Source: Azohydromonas aeria (lineage in GTDB: Bacteria > Pseudomonadota > Gammaproteobacteria > Burkholderiales > Burkholderiaceae_C). From it: DNA of 64,000 bases. Below the pieces are notes generated by a model. That model made no database searches, was not told the DNA's origin, and was given only the letters and a program-made list of their open reading frames with translations. The stretch spans positions 124,001 through 188,000 of the forward strand of contig NZ_VIDQ01000001.1 of assembly GCF_009760915.1 (NCBI RefSeq). The letters run 5' to 3'. The translations under genes were made by a program, and so were the position numbers. Within the stretch, counting starts at the first letter, position 1. Each line of letters starts with the position of its first letter. This document shows positions 8,901 to 18,013 of the stretch, one piece after another.

Positions 8901-11671
8901 ACTCGCACACCGGCCGCGCGCTGCGCGCCTACGAGCGCGCGCTGGGGCTGGACGGCGCGGTGGAGGAGGGCGTCCCGCTGCAGGCGCTGGTGAAGGCGCG
9001 GCGCGCGGCGCCGCCGGCGCAGGCGATCCGCATCGTCAACGCGCATGAGCACAACCTCAAGGGCGTGGACGTGGACATACCGCACGGGCGCTTCAGCGTC
9101 ATCACGGGCGTGTCCGGGTCGGGCAAGAGCACGCTGGCCTTCGACATCCTGTTCAACGAGGGGCAGCGGCGCTACCTGGAGTCGCTCAATGCCTATGCGC
9201 GCAGCATCGTGCAGCCGGCGGGGCGGCCGGAGGTGGATGCCGTCTATGGCATCCCGCCGACGGTGGCGATCGAGCAGCGGCTGTCGCGCGGCGGGCGCAA
9301 GAGCACGGTGGCGACCACCACCGAGACCTGGCACTTCCTGCGCCTGCTGTGGGTGAAGCTGGGCCTGCAGCACTGCGTGCGCGACGGCACGCCGGTGATG
9401 CCGCAGAGCGCCGAGAGCATCGCGGCGCAGCTGTTGCGCGAGCACCGGGGCCAGCACGTCGGGCTGCTGGCGCCGCTGGTCGTGAACCGCAAGGGCCTCT
9501 ATACGGACTTGGCGAAATGGGCGCTGGCGCGCGGCCACACGCACCTGCGCGTGGACGGCGAGTTCGTGCCGGTGCAGCCTTTCCCGCGGCTGGACCGGTT
9601 CAAGGAGCACACCGTCGAACTGCCGGTGGGCGACCTCGTCGTCACGCCGGAGAACGAGGGCCGGCTGCGCGAGCTGCTGCAGCAGGCGCTGGAGCATGGC
9701 AAGGGCGTGATGCACCTGCTGCATCCGCTCGACCAGCTGCGCGGCGCGATGGAATGCGGCCAGCCCACGGCCGGGCTGTGCCACGTGAAAGTCTTCTCGA
9801 CCAAGCGCGCCTGTCCGACCTGCGGCATGAGCTATCCGGAGCTGGACCCGCGCATGTTCTCCTACAACAGCAAGCACGGCTGGTGCGAGGAGTGCGTGGG
9901 CACCGGCCTGGCGCTGACGCGCGAGCAGCGCAAGGTCTATGACGACTCGGTGCGCGAGGACGACGAGCGCGGGCGCGAGCAGAGCTTCCCTTCCGAAGAG
10001 GCGGAAGCCGAGGACGTGTCCGAGCGCGCCTGCCCGGCTTGCCACGGGGCGCGGCTGAACCCGGTGTCGCTGGCGGTGAGGTTCGACGAGCGGCCCATCA
10101 GCGAGGTGGCGTCGTGGTCGGTGCAGCAGGCGCGGGAGTGGATCGACGGCCTGGCGCTGGAAGGACGCGGTGCCGACATCGCGCGCGACGTGGTCACCGA
10201 GATCGCCAGCCGGCTGCGCTTCCTGGAAGCGGTGGGCCTGGGCTATTTGACGCTGGACCGGGCCGCGCCGACGCTTTCCGGCGGCGAGGCGCAGCGCATC
10301 CGCCTGGCGGCGCAGCTGGGCAGCAACCTGCAGGGCGTGTGCTACGTGCTGGACGAGCCGACCATCGGGCTGCATCCGCGCGACAACGGCATCCTGCTCG
10401 ACGCGCTGCAGGAGCTGGGCAGCCGCGGCAACACGCTGGTGGTGGTCGAGCACGACGAGGACACGATCCGGCGCGCGGACCACATCATCGACATCGGCCC
10501 CGGCGCCGGGCGGCGCGGCGGGCAGGTGGTGGCGCAGGGCACGGCCGCGGAGCTGGCGGCGCAGCCGGACTCGATCACCGGCCGCTTCCTGGCCAACCCG
10601 CTGAAACACCCGATCGAGACGCGGCGGCCGGTGGACGACGCCGTGCAGTGGCTGCGCGTGCGCAAGGCCGATCTGCACAACCTGCAGAACGTGGACGTGG
10701 GCGTGCCGCTGCGCCGCCTGGTGGCGGTGACGGGCGTCTCCGGCTCGGGCAAGAGCACGCTCGCGCGCGACGTGCTGCTGGCCAACGTGCAGGCGCTCGT
10801 GGCCGCGCGCGGCAAGAACGTGGCGCTGACGGGCTGCGGCGCGGTGGAAGGCTGGCTGCAGGTGGACCGGGTGCTGGAGGTGGACCAGACGCCCATCGGC
10901 AAGACGCCGCGCTCGTGTCCCGCGACCTACATCGGCTTCTGGGATGCGATCAGGAAACTCTTCTCGCAGACGCTGGAGGCCAAGGCGCGCGGCTACGGCC
11001 CGGGGCGCTTCAGCTTCAACACCGGCGAGGGGCGCTGCCCGGCCTGCGAAGGGCAGGGCCTGCGCACCATCGAGATGAGTTTCCTGCCCGACGTGAAGCT
11101 GCCCTGCGACGTGTGCCACGGGCAGCGCTTCAACCCGGAGACGCTGGCCGTGACCTGGCGGGGAAAAAGCGTCGGCGACGTGCTGAACATGGCGGTGGAC
11201 GAGGCGGTGGATTTCTTCGCCTCGATGCCGGGCATCGCGCACCCGCTGCAGTTGCTGAAGGACGTGGGCCTCGGCTACCTGACGCTGGGCCAGCCCTCGC
11301 CGACGCTGTCGGGCGGAGAGGCGCAGCGCATCAAGCTGGTGACGGAGCTTTCAAAAGTGCGCGACGAGGTGGGCCGGCGCGGGCAGAAGGCGCCGCACAC
11401 GCTGTACGTGCTGGACGAGCCGACCGTGGGCCTGCACATGGCGGACGTGGAACGTCTCATCCACGTGCTGCACCGGCTGGTGTCCGGCGGGCACAGCGTG
11501 GTGGTGATCGAGCACGACCTGGACCTGATCGCCGAGGCCGACTGGGTGCTGGACCTGGGGCCGGAGGGCGGCAGCGGCGGCGGCAAGCTGGTGGTGGCGG
11601 GGCCGCCGGAGGCGCTGGTCAAGGCGGGGAGTCATACCGGGAAGGCGCTCGCGCCGGTGCTGAGCCGCTGA
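5999..11671 (+). CDS. uvrA: Double-length (tandem) excinuclease ABC subunit A
   Basis: At 1890 residues this is about twice a standard UvrA (about 940). It contains two UvrA units and thus four ABC ATPase modules. Walker A motifs lie near residues 33 (Gly-Pro-Ser-Gly-Ser-Gly-Lys-Ser), 659, 1037 and 1579 (each Gly-Val-Ser-Gly-Ser-Gly-Lys-Ser). The Leu-Ser-Gly-Gly-Glu signatures lie near 507, 858, 1426 and 1770. Paired Cys-x2-Cys zinc-finger motifs occur in both halves, but in the first unit the first pair is reduced to a single Cys (Leu-His-Cys-Pro-Glu-Ser). UvrA scans DNA for lesions and loads UvrB in nucleotide excision repair. The ATG at 5999 starts exactly at the conserved Ile-Arg-Ile-Arg-Gly-Ala-Arg-x-His-Asn-Leu N terminus. 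The 3' end overlaps the convergent PAP2 gene by about 50 bp. Confidence 0.92.
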   Translation: MSSGVIRIRGARQHNLKNLDLDIRTGEMTVVTGPSGSGKSSLVFDTLYAEGQRRYVETFSAYARQFLDRMDRPAVDRVEGVPPAIAIDQTNPVRTSRSTVGTMTELNDHLKLLFARASDLFDRQTALPVRHDTPESIYAEMQRRGAASGDPRLALTFPVELPANTTAEEVEQWLAASGFTRVQAERTVGERKLLDVVADRFRIGSVEQVRAMEAIELGLKRGGGRLNVYVLQDEAEPEVWKFSTGLHCPESDIRYAQPQPSLFSFNSPFGACEACKGFGRVIGVDMGLVIPDERKTLRGGAIKPMQTPAWKECQDDLIKYAGEAGIPRDTAWAQLSQAQRDWVIEGSPNWNGNWNKQWYGVRRFFDYLQSKTYKMHIRMLLSKYRSYTECPTCRGARLKTEALLWRIGTKAQADAVLPPEKRFQPAGVDWTREQLEALPGLHLHDLMQLSLQRLRGFFDSVEAAVQDKPQAEQAAMELLLDEVRTRLRYLCDVGLGYLTLDRQSRSLSGGEVQRINLTTALGTSLVNTLFVLDEPSIGLHPRDMDRIVQAMQRLRDAGNTLVVVEHDPAVMLAADRLIDMGPGPGERGGSIVFDGTPDDARKADTLTGAYLGARKHVGGTIKRFVAPGTPRLILEGAKEHNLQDVTVEFPLQRLVVVTGVSGSGKSTLMQDVLYPALARHFGKATEAPGAHERLLGAEMLADAVFVDQSPIGKTARSNPASYVGAFDEIRKLFAEAPLARERGYGAGMFSFNAGDGRCPTCGGSGFEHVEMQFLSDVYLRCPDCEGRRYRPEILDVKIERRLPSEAVGGELSVADVLDLTVSEALQRFRDDREVARALQPIVDVGLDYLRLGQPVPTLSGGEAQRLKLAGFLAEAAQSAAKSRQSLAKKGTLFLFDEPTTGLHFEDIARLMRALRKLLEAGHSLIVIEHNLDVIRAADWLIDLGPEGGEGGGQLVAACTPEDIRHHPDSHTGRALRAYERALGLDGAVEEGVPLQALVKARRAAPPAQAIRIVNAHEHNLKGVDVDIPHGRFSVITGVSGSGKSTLAFDILFNEGQRRYLESLNAYARSIVQPAGRPEVDAVYGIPPTVAIEQRLSRGGRKSTVATTTETWHFLRLLWVKLGLQHCVRDGTPVMPQSAESIAAQLLREHRGQHVGLLAPLVVNRKGLYTDLAKWALARGHTHLRVDGEFVPVQPFPRLDRFKEHTVELPVGDLVVTPENEGRLRELLQQALEHGKGVMHLLHPLDQLRGAMECGQPTAGLCHVKVFSTKRACPTCGMSYPELDPRMFSYNSKHGWCEECVGTGLALTREQRKVYDDSVREDDERGREQSFPSEEAEAEDVSERACPACHGARLNPVSLAVRFDERPISEVASWSVQQAREWIDGLALEGRGADIARDVVTEIASRLRFLEAVGLGYLTLDRAAPTLSGGEAQRIRLAAQLGSNLQGVCYVLDEPTIGLHPRDNGILLDALQELGSRGNTLVVVEHDEDTIRRADHIIDIGPGAGRRGGQVVAQGTAAELAAQPDSITGRFLANPLKHPIETRRPVDDAVQWLRVRKADLHNLQNVDVGVPLRRLVAVTGVSGSGKSTLARDVLLANVQALVAARGKNVALTGCGAVEGWLQVDRVLEVDQTPIGKTPRSCPATYIGFWDAIRKLFSQTLEAKARGYGPGRFSFNTGEGRCPACEGQGLRTIEMSFLPDVKLPCDVCHGQRFNPETLAVTWRGKSVGDVLNMAVDEAVDFFASMPGIAHPLQLLKDVGLGYLTLGQPSPTLSGGEAQRIKLVTELSKVRDEVGRRGQKAPHTLYVLDEPTVGLHMADVERLIHVLHRLVSGGHSVVVIEHDLDLIAEADWVLDLGPEGGSGGGKLVVAGPPEALVKAGSHTGKALAPVLSR

Positions 11672-12386
11672 CTCGCGCCGGGCGGTGCCGGCCCGCGGCA
11701 TCCAGCCCGCGCGCGTTGCCGGCTTGCGGCGGCAGCACCAGCCGGCGCCGCCCGGCGGGCGCCGCGCGCCGGCGCCACGCCGGCAGCGGCCCTTGCAGCG
11801 GCCACAGCCCCAGGCACAGCACCCCCACGAGCAGCCCGGTGGGCACGTCGATGAAGTGGTGCTGGTAGGTGGTCAGCACCGACAGGCCGATCAGCGCGCT
11901 CCAGACGTGCACGAAGGCGCGCAGCGCGCCGCGGGTGTGGCGGCGGTAGAAGTCCCACAGGATCACCAGCAGCACGATGTGCAGCGACGGGGCCTGGTTG
12001 TAGGGCAGGTCCACGGCGGTGAGGGCGTCGAAGAGCGGGCCGGCCCAGCCCTGCACGTCCGGGCGCGGCGTGCTGAAGCGCAGCGGGAAGGCGAAGAAGC
12101 AGGCCACGCACACCAGCTGCGCCGTCAGCAGCCGCAGCGCGTGGCGGTGCAGCTCCTGCCACGCCCGGCACAGCAGCAGCGACAGGCCGTAGAGCAGGTC
12201 CAGCGACAGGTAGGGCACGATGGTCCACGGCCACAGCGGGATGTGGCGCTCCCAGTCGAAGACGATGCTGGGCACGTCGGGCAGCGTGGCCGCGCGGTGG
12301 TTCGTTGCGCTGTAGCTCAGGATGAACAGCGGCCCCAGCACCAGCAGCCAGGCCAGGGCGGGACGCCAAAGCGGAAAGGGTCGCAT
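11619..12386 (-). CDS. PAP2-superfamily membrane phosphatase-like protein
   Basis: This 255-residue inner-membrane protein has about six hydrophobic segments in residues 10-205. PAP2/Aur1-like motifs are visible: Arg-Phe-Ser-Thr-Pro-Arg-Pro, Ala-Pro-Ser-Leu-His-Ile and Tyr-Gln-His-His-Phe-Ile-Asp-Val-Pro-Thr-Gly, giving the two catalytic His and the Asp. Homologues I remember from Comamonadaceae continue into a dual-specificity phosphatase domain. Here the membrane part ends at about 208 and a Pro/Ala/Arg-rich tail with no domain character runs into the uvrA 3' end. The ATG at 12386 has AGGGG upstream; an in-frame start at 12404 is possible. It lies 35 bp after msrQ on the same strand. The substrate is unknown. 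Confidence 0.72.
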   Translation of the reverse strand: MRPFPLWRPALAWLLVLGPLFILSYSATNHRAATLPDVPSIVFDWERHIPLWPWTIVPYLSLDLLYGLSLLLCRAWQELHRHALRLLTAQLVCVACFFAFPLRFSTPRPDVQGWAGPLFDALTAVDLPYNQAPSLHIVLLVILWDFYRRHTRGALRAFVHVWSALIGLSVLTTYQHHFIDVPTGLLVGVLCLGLWPLQGPLPAWRRRAAPAGRRRLVLPPQAGNARGLDAAGRHRPARVSGSAPARAPSRYDSPP

Positions 12387-12421
12387 CAAGCGACCCCTGG
12401 GCAATCAGTGCGCCAAGCGCG

Positions 12422-13084
12422 TCAGCGGATAGCCTGCGCCGCCGGCCCCGCGCGGCGGCGCCGCGCCTGCCACACGCGCCAGCCCAGCAGCGCCGCGATC
12501 ACCGCGGCGTAGATCGACCACTCGCCGAAATCGTTCTTGCCCGCCTTCATCCAGAAGAAGTGCAGCAGCGCCAGCAGCGCGACGGCGTAGACCGCCTTGT
12601 GCAGCCGCTGCCAGCGCGCACCGCCCAGCGCCTTGATGGCGCGGTTGAAGGAGGTCAGCGCCAGCGGCGTCATGAGGATCAGCGCCGCGGTGCCGACCAG
12701 GATGAAAGGCCGCTTGGCGATGTCCTGGAGGATCACCTGCACATCCAGCCCCTGGTCCAGCACGGCATAGCAGGCGAAGTGCAGCAGCGCGTAGCCGAAG
12801 GTGGCCACGCCGAGCATGCGCCGGAAGCGCGCCAGCGCCGGCTGGTTCAGCAGCACGCGCAGCGGCGTGACGGCCAGCGTCACGCACAGCAGCCGCAGCG
12901 TCCAGTCGCCGCTGCTGCGGATCAGCGCCTCGGCCGGGTTGGCGCCCAGGCTGTCGGTGGCCGCCGCCCACACCAGGTAGGCCAGCGGCAGCAGCAGGAG
13001 CGCCAGCAGCAGCGGCTTCGCCAGCGGGTGCAGCAGCAACGGTTTCTTGCGGGCCGTGGGCGCGGCCATCGCGGGGTTCGCCAC
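12422..13084 (-). CDS. msrQ: MsrQ, haem-binding membrane subunit of periplasmic methionine sulfoxide reductase
   Basis: This 220-residue protein has six predicted transmembrane helices of the ferric-reductase-like type. His residues in Leu-Leu-His-Phe-Ala-Cys-Tyr, Leu-His-Lys-Ala-Val-Tyr and Leu-Leu-His-Phe-Phe-Trp are candidate haem ligands. MsrQ passes quinone-derived electrons to MsrP in the periplasm. It starts 10 bp after the msrP stop on the same strand, so the two form an operon. Confidence 0.92.
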   Translation of the reverse strand: MANPAMAAPTARKKPLLLHPLAKPLLLALLLLPLAYLVWAAATDSLGANPAEALIRSSGDWTLRLLCVTLAVTPLRVLLNQPALARFRRMLGVATFGYALLHFACYAVLDQGLDVQVILQDIAKRPFILVGTAALILMTPLALTSFNRAIKALGGARWQRLHKAVYAVALLALLHFFWMKAGKNDFGEWSIYAAVIAALLGWRVWQARRRRAGPAAQAIR

Positions 13085-13094
13085 GCTCGATCCC

Positions 13095-14087
<993 letters not shown>

Positions 14088-14169
14088 GTGATGTTCTCCG
14101 GAGGTCATTCGACAGACTTTTTACGCCCCGGGGAAGTTCCTGGATGCGCCCGGCGCTTTACCTGCCGGA

Positions 14170-14200
14170 AACGAAAACGGCGCCCGCGAGGGGCGCCGTT
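14170..14200 (-). terminator. Terminator of the resB-ccsB operon
   Basis: A perfect 10-bp stem (14176-14185 with 14191-14200) with a 5-nt loop is followed on the minus strand by TTTTCGTTTCC. It sits between ccsB and msrP. Confidence 0.85.
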
Positions 14201-14306
14201 GACTTGTCAGGGCAGCATCGTGCCGCTCATTGGGGCACCCTCGCGCTACGCGCGGTCCCGCCAAGCGGGACGGATCGCCCCCTTCGGAGCAGCCGTGCGG
14301 GGGCGC

Positions 14307-15701
14307 TCACAGCTCGCCGTAGGAGTGCAGGCCGGAGAGGAACATGTTCACGCCCAGGAAGGCGAAGGTCGTGACCACCAGGCCGGCCAGCGCCCACCAG
14401 GCCGACATCGTGCCGCGCAGGCCCTTCATGAGCCGCATGTGCAGCCAGGCGGCGTAGTTGAGCCAGACGATCAGCGCCCACGTCTCCTTCGGGTCCCAGC
14501 TCCAGTAGCCGCCCCAGGCCTCGGCGGCCCAGAACGCGCCCAGGATGGTGGCGATGGTGAAGAAGGCGAAGCCGACGGCGATGGCCTTGTACATGATGTC
14601 GTCGAGCAGCTCCAGCGCGGGCAGCTTCTCGGCAATGGCGCGGCGCCCGGCCAGGATGCCGCCCACGATCAGCGTGCTGACGCCGAAGTACATGAGCCAG
14701 AAGCTGGCGCCGGCTTCCTGCGCGCCCTGGCGGAACACCATCGGCTCGAAGCACAGCACCAGGCCCAGCAGCGCCAGCGGCAACAGCTTCCACCAGGCCG
14801 TCTCGGTGGCCTGCTGCTTGAGCAGGTAGGCGAAGGCCACCATGGCCGCCAGCGCGAAGGTGCCGTAGCCGATGAAGTTGGCAGGCACGTGCAGCTTCAT
14901 CCACCAGCTCTGCAGCGCGGGCACCAGCGGCTGGATCTGCTGCGCCTCGCGCGCCACCGTGTACCACAGCAGGAAGCCGACCGCGGCGCTGACGATCAGC
15001 ATCACGAAGGCGCCCAGCGCGCGGGTGCGGTAGTGCTGCTCGAAGTACAGGTAGAACAGCGCCGTCATCCACACGAACATCACGAACACCTCGTAGAGGT
15101 TGCTCACCGGGATGTGGCCGATGCCCGCGCCGATCTGGTGGCTCTCCCACCAGCGCACCATGGTGCCGGTCAGCGCCATGAACACCGCGGCCCAGGTGAT
15201 CTGCGAGCCCAGGCGCTGCGCCACGTTGTCGTGGCCGCGGCCGGCGAAGCCGATCCAGTAGAAGACCGTGCTCATGAAGCACAGCACCGACATCCACAGG
15301 ATCGCGCTCTGGCTGGAGAGGAAGTACTTGAGCAGGAACACCTTCTCGCCGGCGGCGAGGTCGGCGCCGAAGGCGTCGGGGGTGCGGCTGTAGAGCGCGA
15401 TGGCCAGCAGGCTGGCCGCGGCGACGCCCAGCATCAGCGTGCGCAGCGGGCCCCAGAACCAGCCCAGCCAGATCACGGCCGGCACGGTGCCGATGAGGAT
15501 GCCCTTCTCGTACACGTCCATCACGTCGCCGTAGCGCATGAAGGCGAAGACGGCGCCGGCCACGGCCAGCAGCGCGAACAGCCAGTCGTAGAGGCTGCGC
15601 CCGGCCAGCGGGTGCGCGCGGCCGAGCGTGAAGGTGGTGGTGGGAATGCCCGAAGGGGCGGTGGTGCCCGGGGCGGTGCCCGTGGAGGTGGCAGTGTTCA
15701 T
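14307..15701 (-). CDS. ccsB: CcsB/CcsA-type cytochrome c biogenesis protein (System II)
   Basis: This 464-residue polytopic membrane protein contains the tryptophan-rich haem-handling WWD motif near residues 395-410 (Trp-Gly-Gly-Tyr-Trp-Ser-Trp-Asp-Pro-Lys-Glu-Thr-Trp), and His residues in Lys-Leu-His-Val-Pro and Trp-Leu-His-Met that may be haem ligands. With ResB it forms the cytochrome c synthase that exports haem and attaches it to CXXCH apocytochromes in the periplasm. Its ATG overlaps the resB TGA (ATGA, 15698-15701), which indicates translational coupling. Names vary: CcsA in plastids, ResC in Bacillus. Confidence 0.93.
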   Translation of the reverse strand: MNTATSTGTAPGTTAPSGIPTTTFTLGRAHPLAGRSLYDWLFALLAVAGAVFAFMRYGDVMDVYEKGILIGTVPAVIWLGWFWGPLRTLMLGVAAASLLAIALYSRTPDAFGADLAAGEKVFLLKYFLSSQSAILWMSVLCFMSTVFYWIGFAGRGHDNVAQRLGSQITWAAVFMALTGTMVRWWESHQIGAGIGHIPVSNLYEVFVMFVWMTALFYLYFEQHYRTRALGAFVMLIVSAAVGFLLWYTVAREAQQIQPLVPALQSWWMKLHVPANFIGYGTFALAAMVAFAYLLKQQATETAWWKLLPLALLGLVLCFEPMVFRQGAQEAGASFWLMYFGVSTLIVGGILAGRRAIAEKLPALELLDDIMYKAIAVGFAFFTIATILGAFWAAEAWGGYWSWDPKETWALIVWLNYAAWLHMRLMKGLRGTMSAWWALAGLVVTTFAFLGVNMFLSGLHSYGEL

Positions 15702-17866
15702 GCGGCAGCGTCCTTCAGGATGGCCTTCTTGAGCAGCTCGAATTCGGTGTCGGCGTCCAGCGTGCGCCGCGTGGTGGACAGGGCGGTGGTGATGCGCGCG
15801 CCCTGGCCGTGCGCTTCGACCCAGATCCACAGCCGGCGTTCCCGCACGTAGAGCATCGCGAACACGCCCAGGATCAGCAGGATTGCGCCGAGGTAGACGA
15901 GCTTCTTGCCCGGCGCGCGCGCCAGCTGGAACACGCTGGCCTGCACCTGCTCGAACTCGGTGAGCTGCAGCAGCACCGGCGCAGGGTAGAAGAAACTGTC
16001 CGACAGCGACACCACGGCCTGCGTCATGAAGGTCTGCGCCTTCTCGTCGGAGGCCAGCGGCTGCAGCCCGGCGCGCTCGCGGCTGAGGTTGAGCAGCTCG
16101 AACAGGCTGCCGTTGAGGATGCGCAGCAGCACTTCCGACACGCGCGCGCGGTCGTTCTCGGGCACGCTGGTCTCGATGAAGCGCCCCAGCGAGGCCAGGC
16201 CGCCGGGCGGCTGGGCGGCGGGGGTAGCGGCATCCGCGCCACTGGCAGCCGCGCCCGCCGGCGCCACCGGCTCGGCGCGCTCGACGCCGGCAAACAGGCC
16301 CAGCGCGCGCATGGCCGTGACCTGCAGCTGCTCCGTCAGCTGCGGGTTGTCGGCGGGGGAGGCCAGCTTGGCGTAGCGGCGCGCGGCCTGGGTGCGCGTC
16401 ACCGGGTCCAGCAGCGCCTCGCGCATCCGCAGCCAGCCGTCGACGCGGTCCTGCTCGTCCACGGGAATGCGCAGGTAGCGGAAGGTCTCGTTGGGGTTGT
16501 CGCGCACGCCGGCGAGCAGCACGCGCTGGCCGTCGAGCTCCACGGGCACCATGTAGTTGTTGAACTCGCGCGCCTGGCCGCTGGCGTCGCGCAGCTTGTA
16601 GCTCACCGAGGGGCCGATGTTGCGCAGCTCCTTCTCGCCCTGGGCCGACTTGGCGCCCGAGCCCAGGTGCTGCTGCAGCGAGCTCACCAGGTCCACCTTG
16701 CGCACGTCGGCGCCACTGGCGCCGGCGCCGTTGGCGCTGGTGCCGCCGAGGTTCTCGACGTTGATCACGCGCAGCCCCGTGAGCTCCAGCGTGTAGGGCT
16801 GGCCGGCGGGCTCCAGCGTGGAGTTGTCGCCGATCTGGCCGGCCACGGTGAAGGGCTTGACGCCCGGCTTCATCGGCACGGCGTTGAGCTTCAACTTCGA
16901 GCCGCCGTCGTCGAAGCTGCTCTGGTAGATGGCGATGCCGCGGTGGAAGGCGGGCTCGTTGACCTTGACGGTGGCGGGCCGGGCCTCGCCGGTGGCGTGG
17001 TCGTGGATCACGATCTCGCTGGCGAAGAGCTTGGGCATGCCCGTGTCGTAGTACTCGACGATGAACTTCTTGAGCTCGATGTCGAAGGGCAGGTCCTGCA
17101 GCACCACGCCGTCGGACATGTTGAGCACCGCGGTGCCGGCGCGCGCGCCTTCGGGCACCAGCAGGTTGCCGCGGAAGGTGGGGTTGGTGGCGGCGAGGCG
17201 GTGCTCGGCCGGGACTTCGCGGATCAGGCCGCCGCCGTTGTAGGGCGTCTTGTCCAGCAGCAGCATCTGCGCGCGCACGATCAGGTCGCCGTCGAAGAGG
17301 CCGCCCAGGCAGATCAGCACGATGGCCGAGTGCGCGGCGATGTAGCCGAGCTTGTTGGCCGCGCCCTTGCGCGCGGCGACCATGGTGCCGCCCTCGCGCT
17401 GCTGCACCCTGGCCTTCCAGCCGTTGCCCGCCAGCAGCGCGGTGACGCGCGCCAGGCTGGCCTGCGGCGCCTCGCCGGGCAGCACGCCCTGCGCCTTGTG
17501 GTGGAACGCCTTCAGGGCCGACTCGCGCACGTTCTCCTTGAACGAGCGCATGTCGGCCAGGAAGCGCGGCGTGTTGCGCGCGATGCACAGGCTGGTGGAG
17601 AGCACCAGGAAGCCCAGGATCAGCAGGAACCACCAGGCGCTGTAGACGCTGTAGAGGTTCACGGCGCCGAACACCTCGGCCCAGAACGGGCCGAACTGGT
17701 TGACGTAGTTGTTGATCGGCTCGTGCTGCTTGACCACGGTGCCGATCACCGAGGCGATGCAGATCACGGTCAGCAGCGCGATGGCAAAGCGCATCGACGA
17801 CACCAGTTCCAGGGTGTCGCGCAGGTGCTGCCGGGGCTCGCGCGCGGCGGGGGCGGAAACGGTCAT
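15698..17866 (-). CDS. resB: ResB, System II cytochrome c maturation protein
   Basis: This 722-residue protein has N-terminal transmembrane helices (around residues 25-45 and 75-100), another near 175-195, a large periplasmic domain, and a final helix near 650-670. The N-terminal Ser-Ser-Met-Arg-Phe-Ala-Ile-Ala-Leu-Leu segment is typical of ResB/Ccs1. It works with CcsB to deliver reduced haem to apocytochromes. The ATG at 17866 was chosen over an upstream TTG at 17914. The dihaem cytochrome c4 gene just upstream is a natural substrate. Confidence 0.92.
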   Translation of the reverse strand: MTVSAPAAREPRQHLRDTLELVSSMRFAIALLTVICIASVIGTVVKQHEPINNYVNQFGPFWAEVFGAVNLYSVYSAWWFLLILGFLVLSTSLCIARNTPRFLADMRSFKENVRESALKAFHHKAQGVLPGEAPQASLARVTALLAGNGWKARVQQREGGTMVAARKGAANKLGYIAAHSAIVLICLGGLFDGDLIVRAQMLLLDKTPYNGGGLIREVPAEHRLAATNPTFRGNLLVPEGARAGTAVLNMSDGVVLQDLPFDIELKKFIVEYYDTGMPKLFASEIVIHDHATGEARPATVKVNEPAFHRGIAIYQSSFDDGGSKLKLNAVPMKPGVKPFTVAGQIGDNSTLEPAGQPYTLELTGLRVINVENLGGTSANGAGASGADVRKVDLVSSLQQHLGSGAKSAQGEKELRNIGPSVSYKLRDASGQAREFNNYMVPVELDGQRVLLAGVRDNPNETFRYLRIPVDEQDRVDGWLRMREALLDPVTRTQAARRYAKLASPADNPQLTEQLQVTAMRALGLFAGVERAEPVAPAGAAASGADAATPAAQPPGGLASLGRFIETSVPENDRARVSEVLLRILNGSLFELLNLSRERAGLQPLASDEKAQTFMTQAVVSLSDSFFYPAPVLLQLTEFEQVQASVFQLARAPGKKLVYLGAILLILGVFAMLYVRERRLWIWVEAHGQGARITTALSTTRRTLDADTEFELLKKAILKDAAA

Positions 17867-17940
17867 CGCAGGATTGTCCGGGTCCGCGCATCTACCCCGC
17901 TTGACAACGGTCAAGCGCGAAGGGCGGGCGCGGCACCATT

Positions 17941-17967
17941 GAAAAAGGCCGGTACGAGGCCGGCCTT
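17941..17967 (-). terminator. Terminator of the cytochrome c4 gene
   Basis: An 8-bp stem (17945-17952 with 17960-17967) is followed on the minus strand by TTTTTC. It lies between the cytochrome c4 stop and the resB start. Confidence 0.82.
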
Positions 17968-18013
17968 GGGGTTACTACTGAGGGCGAGAAAAACGCCGCT
18001 GGCGGGCTGCGCT

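Noticed and set aside
5963..11242. Very long open frame (over 1700 codons) antisense to uvrA
   Set aside because: It is rich in His/Arg/Gln/Ala in the pattern produced by reading GC-rich codons on the opposite strand; the plus-strand UvrA motifs are unmistakable.
14307..17891. Single long frame joining ccsB with sequence antiparallel in phase to resB
   Set aside because: The 5' part is the shadow frame of resB; the true ccsB start is the ATG at 15701 in the ATGA overlap.
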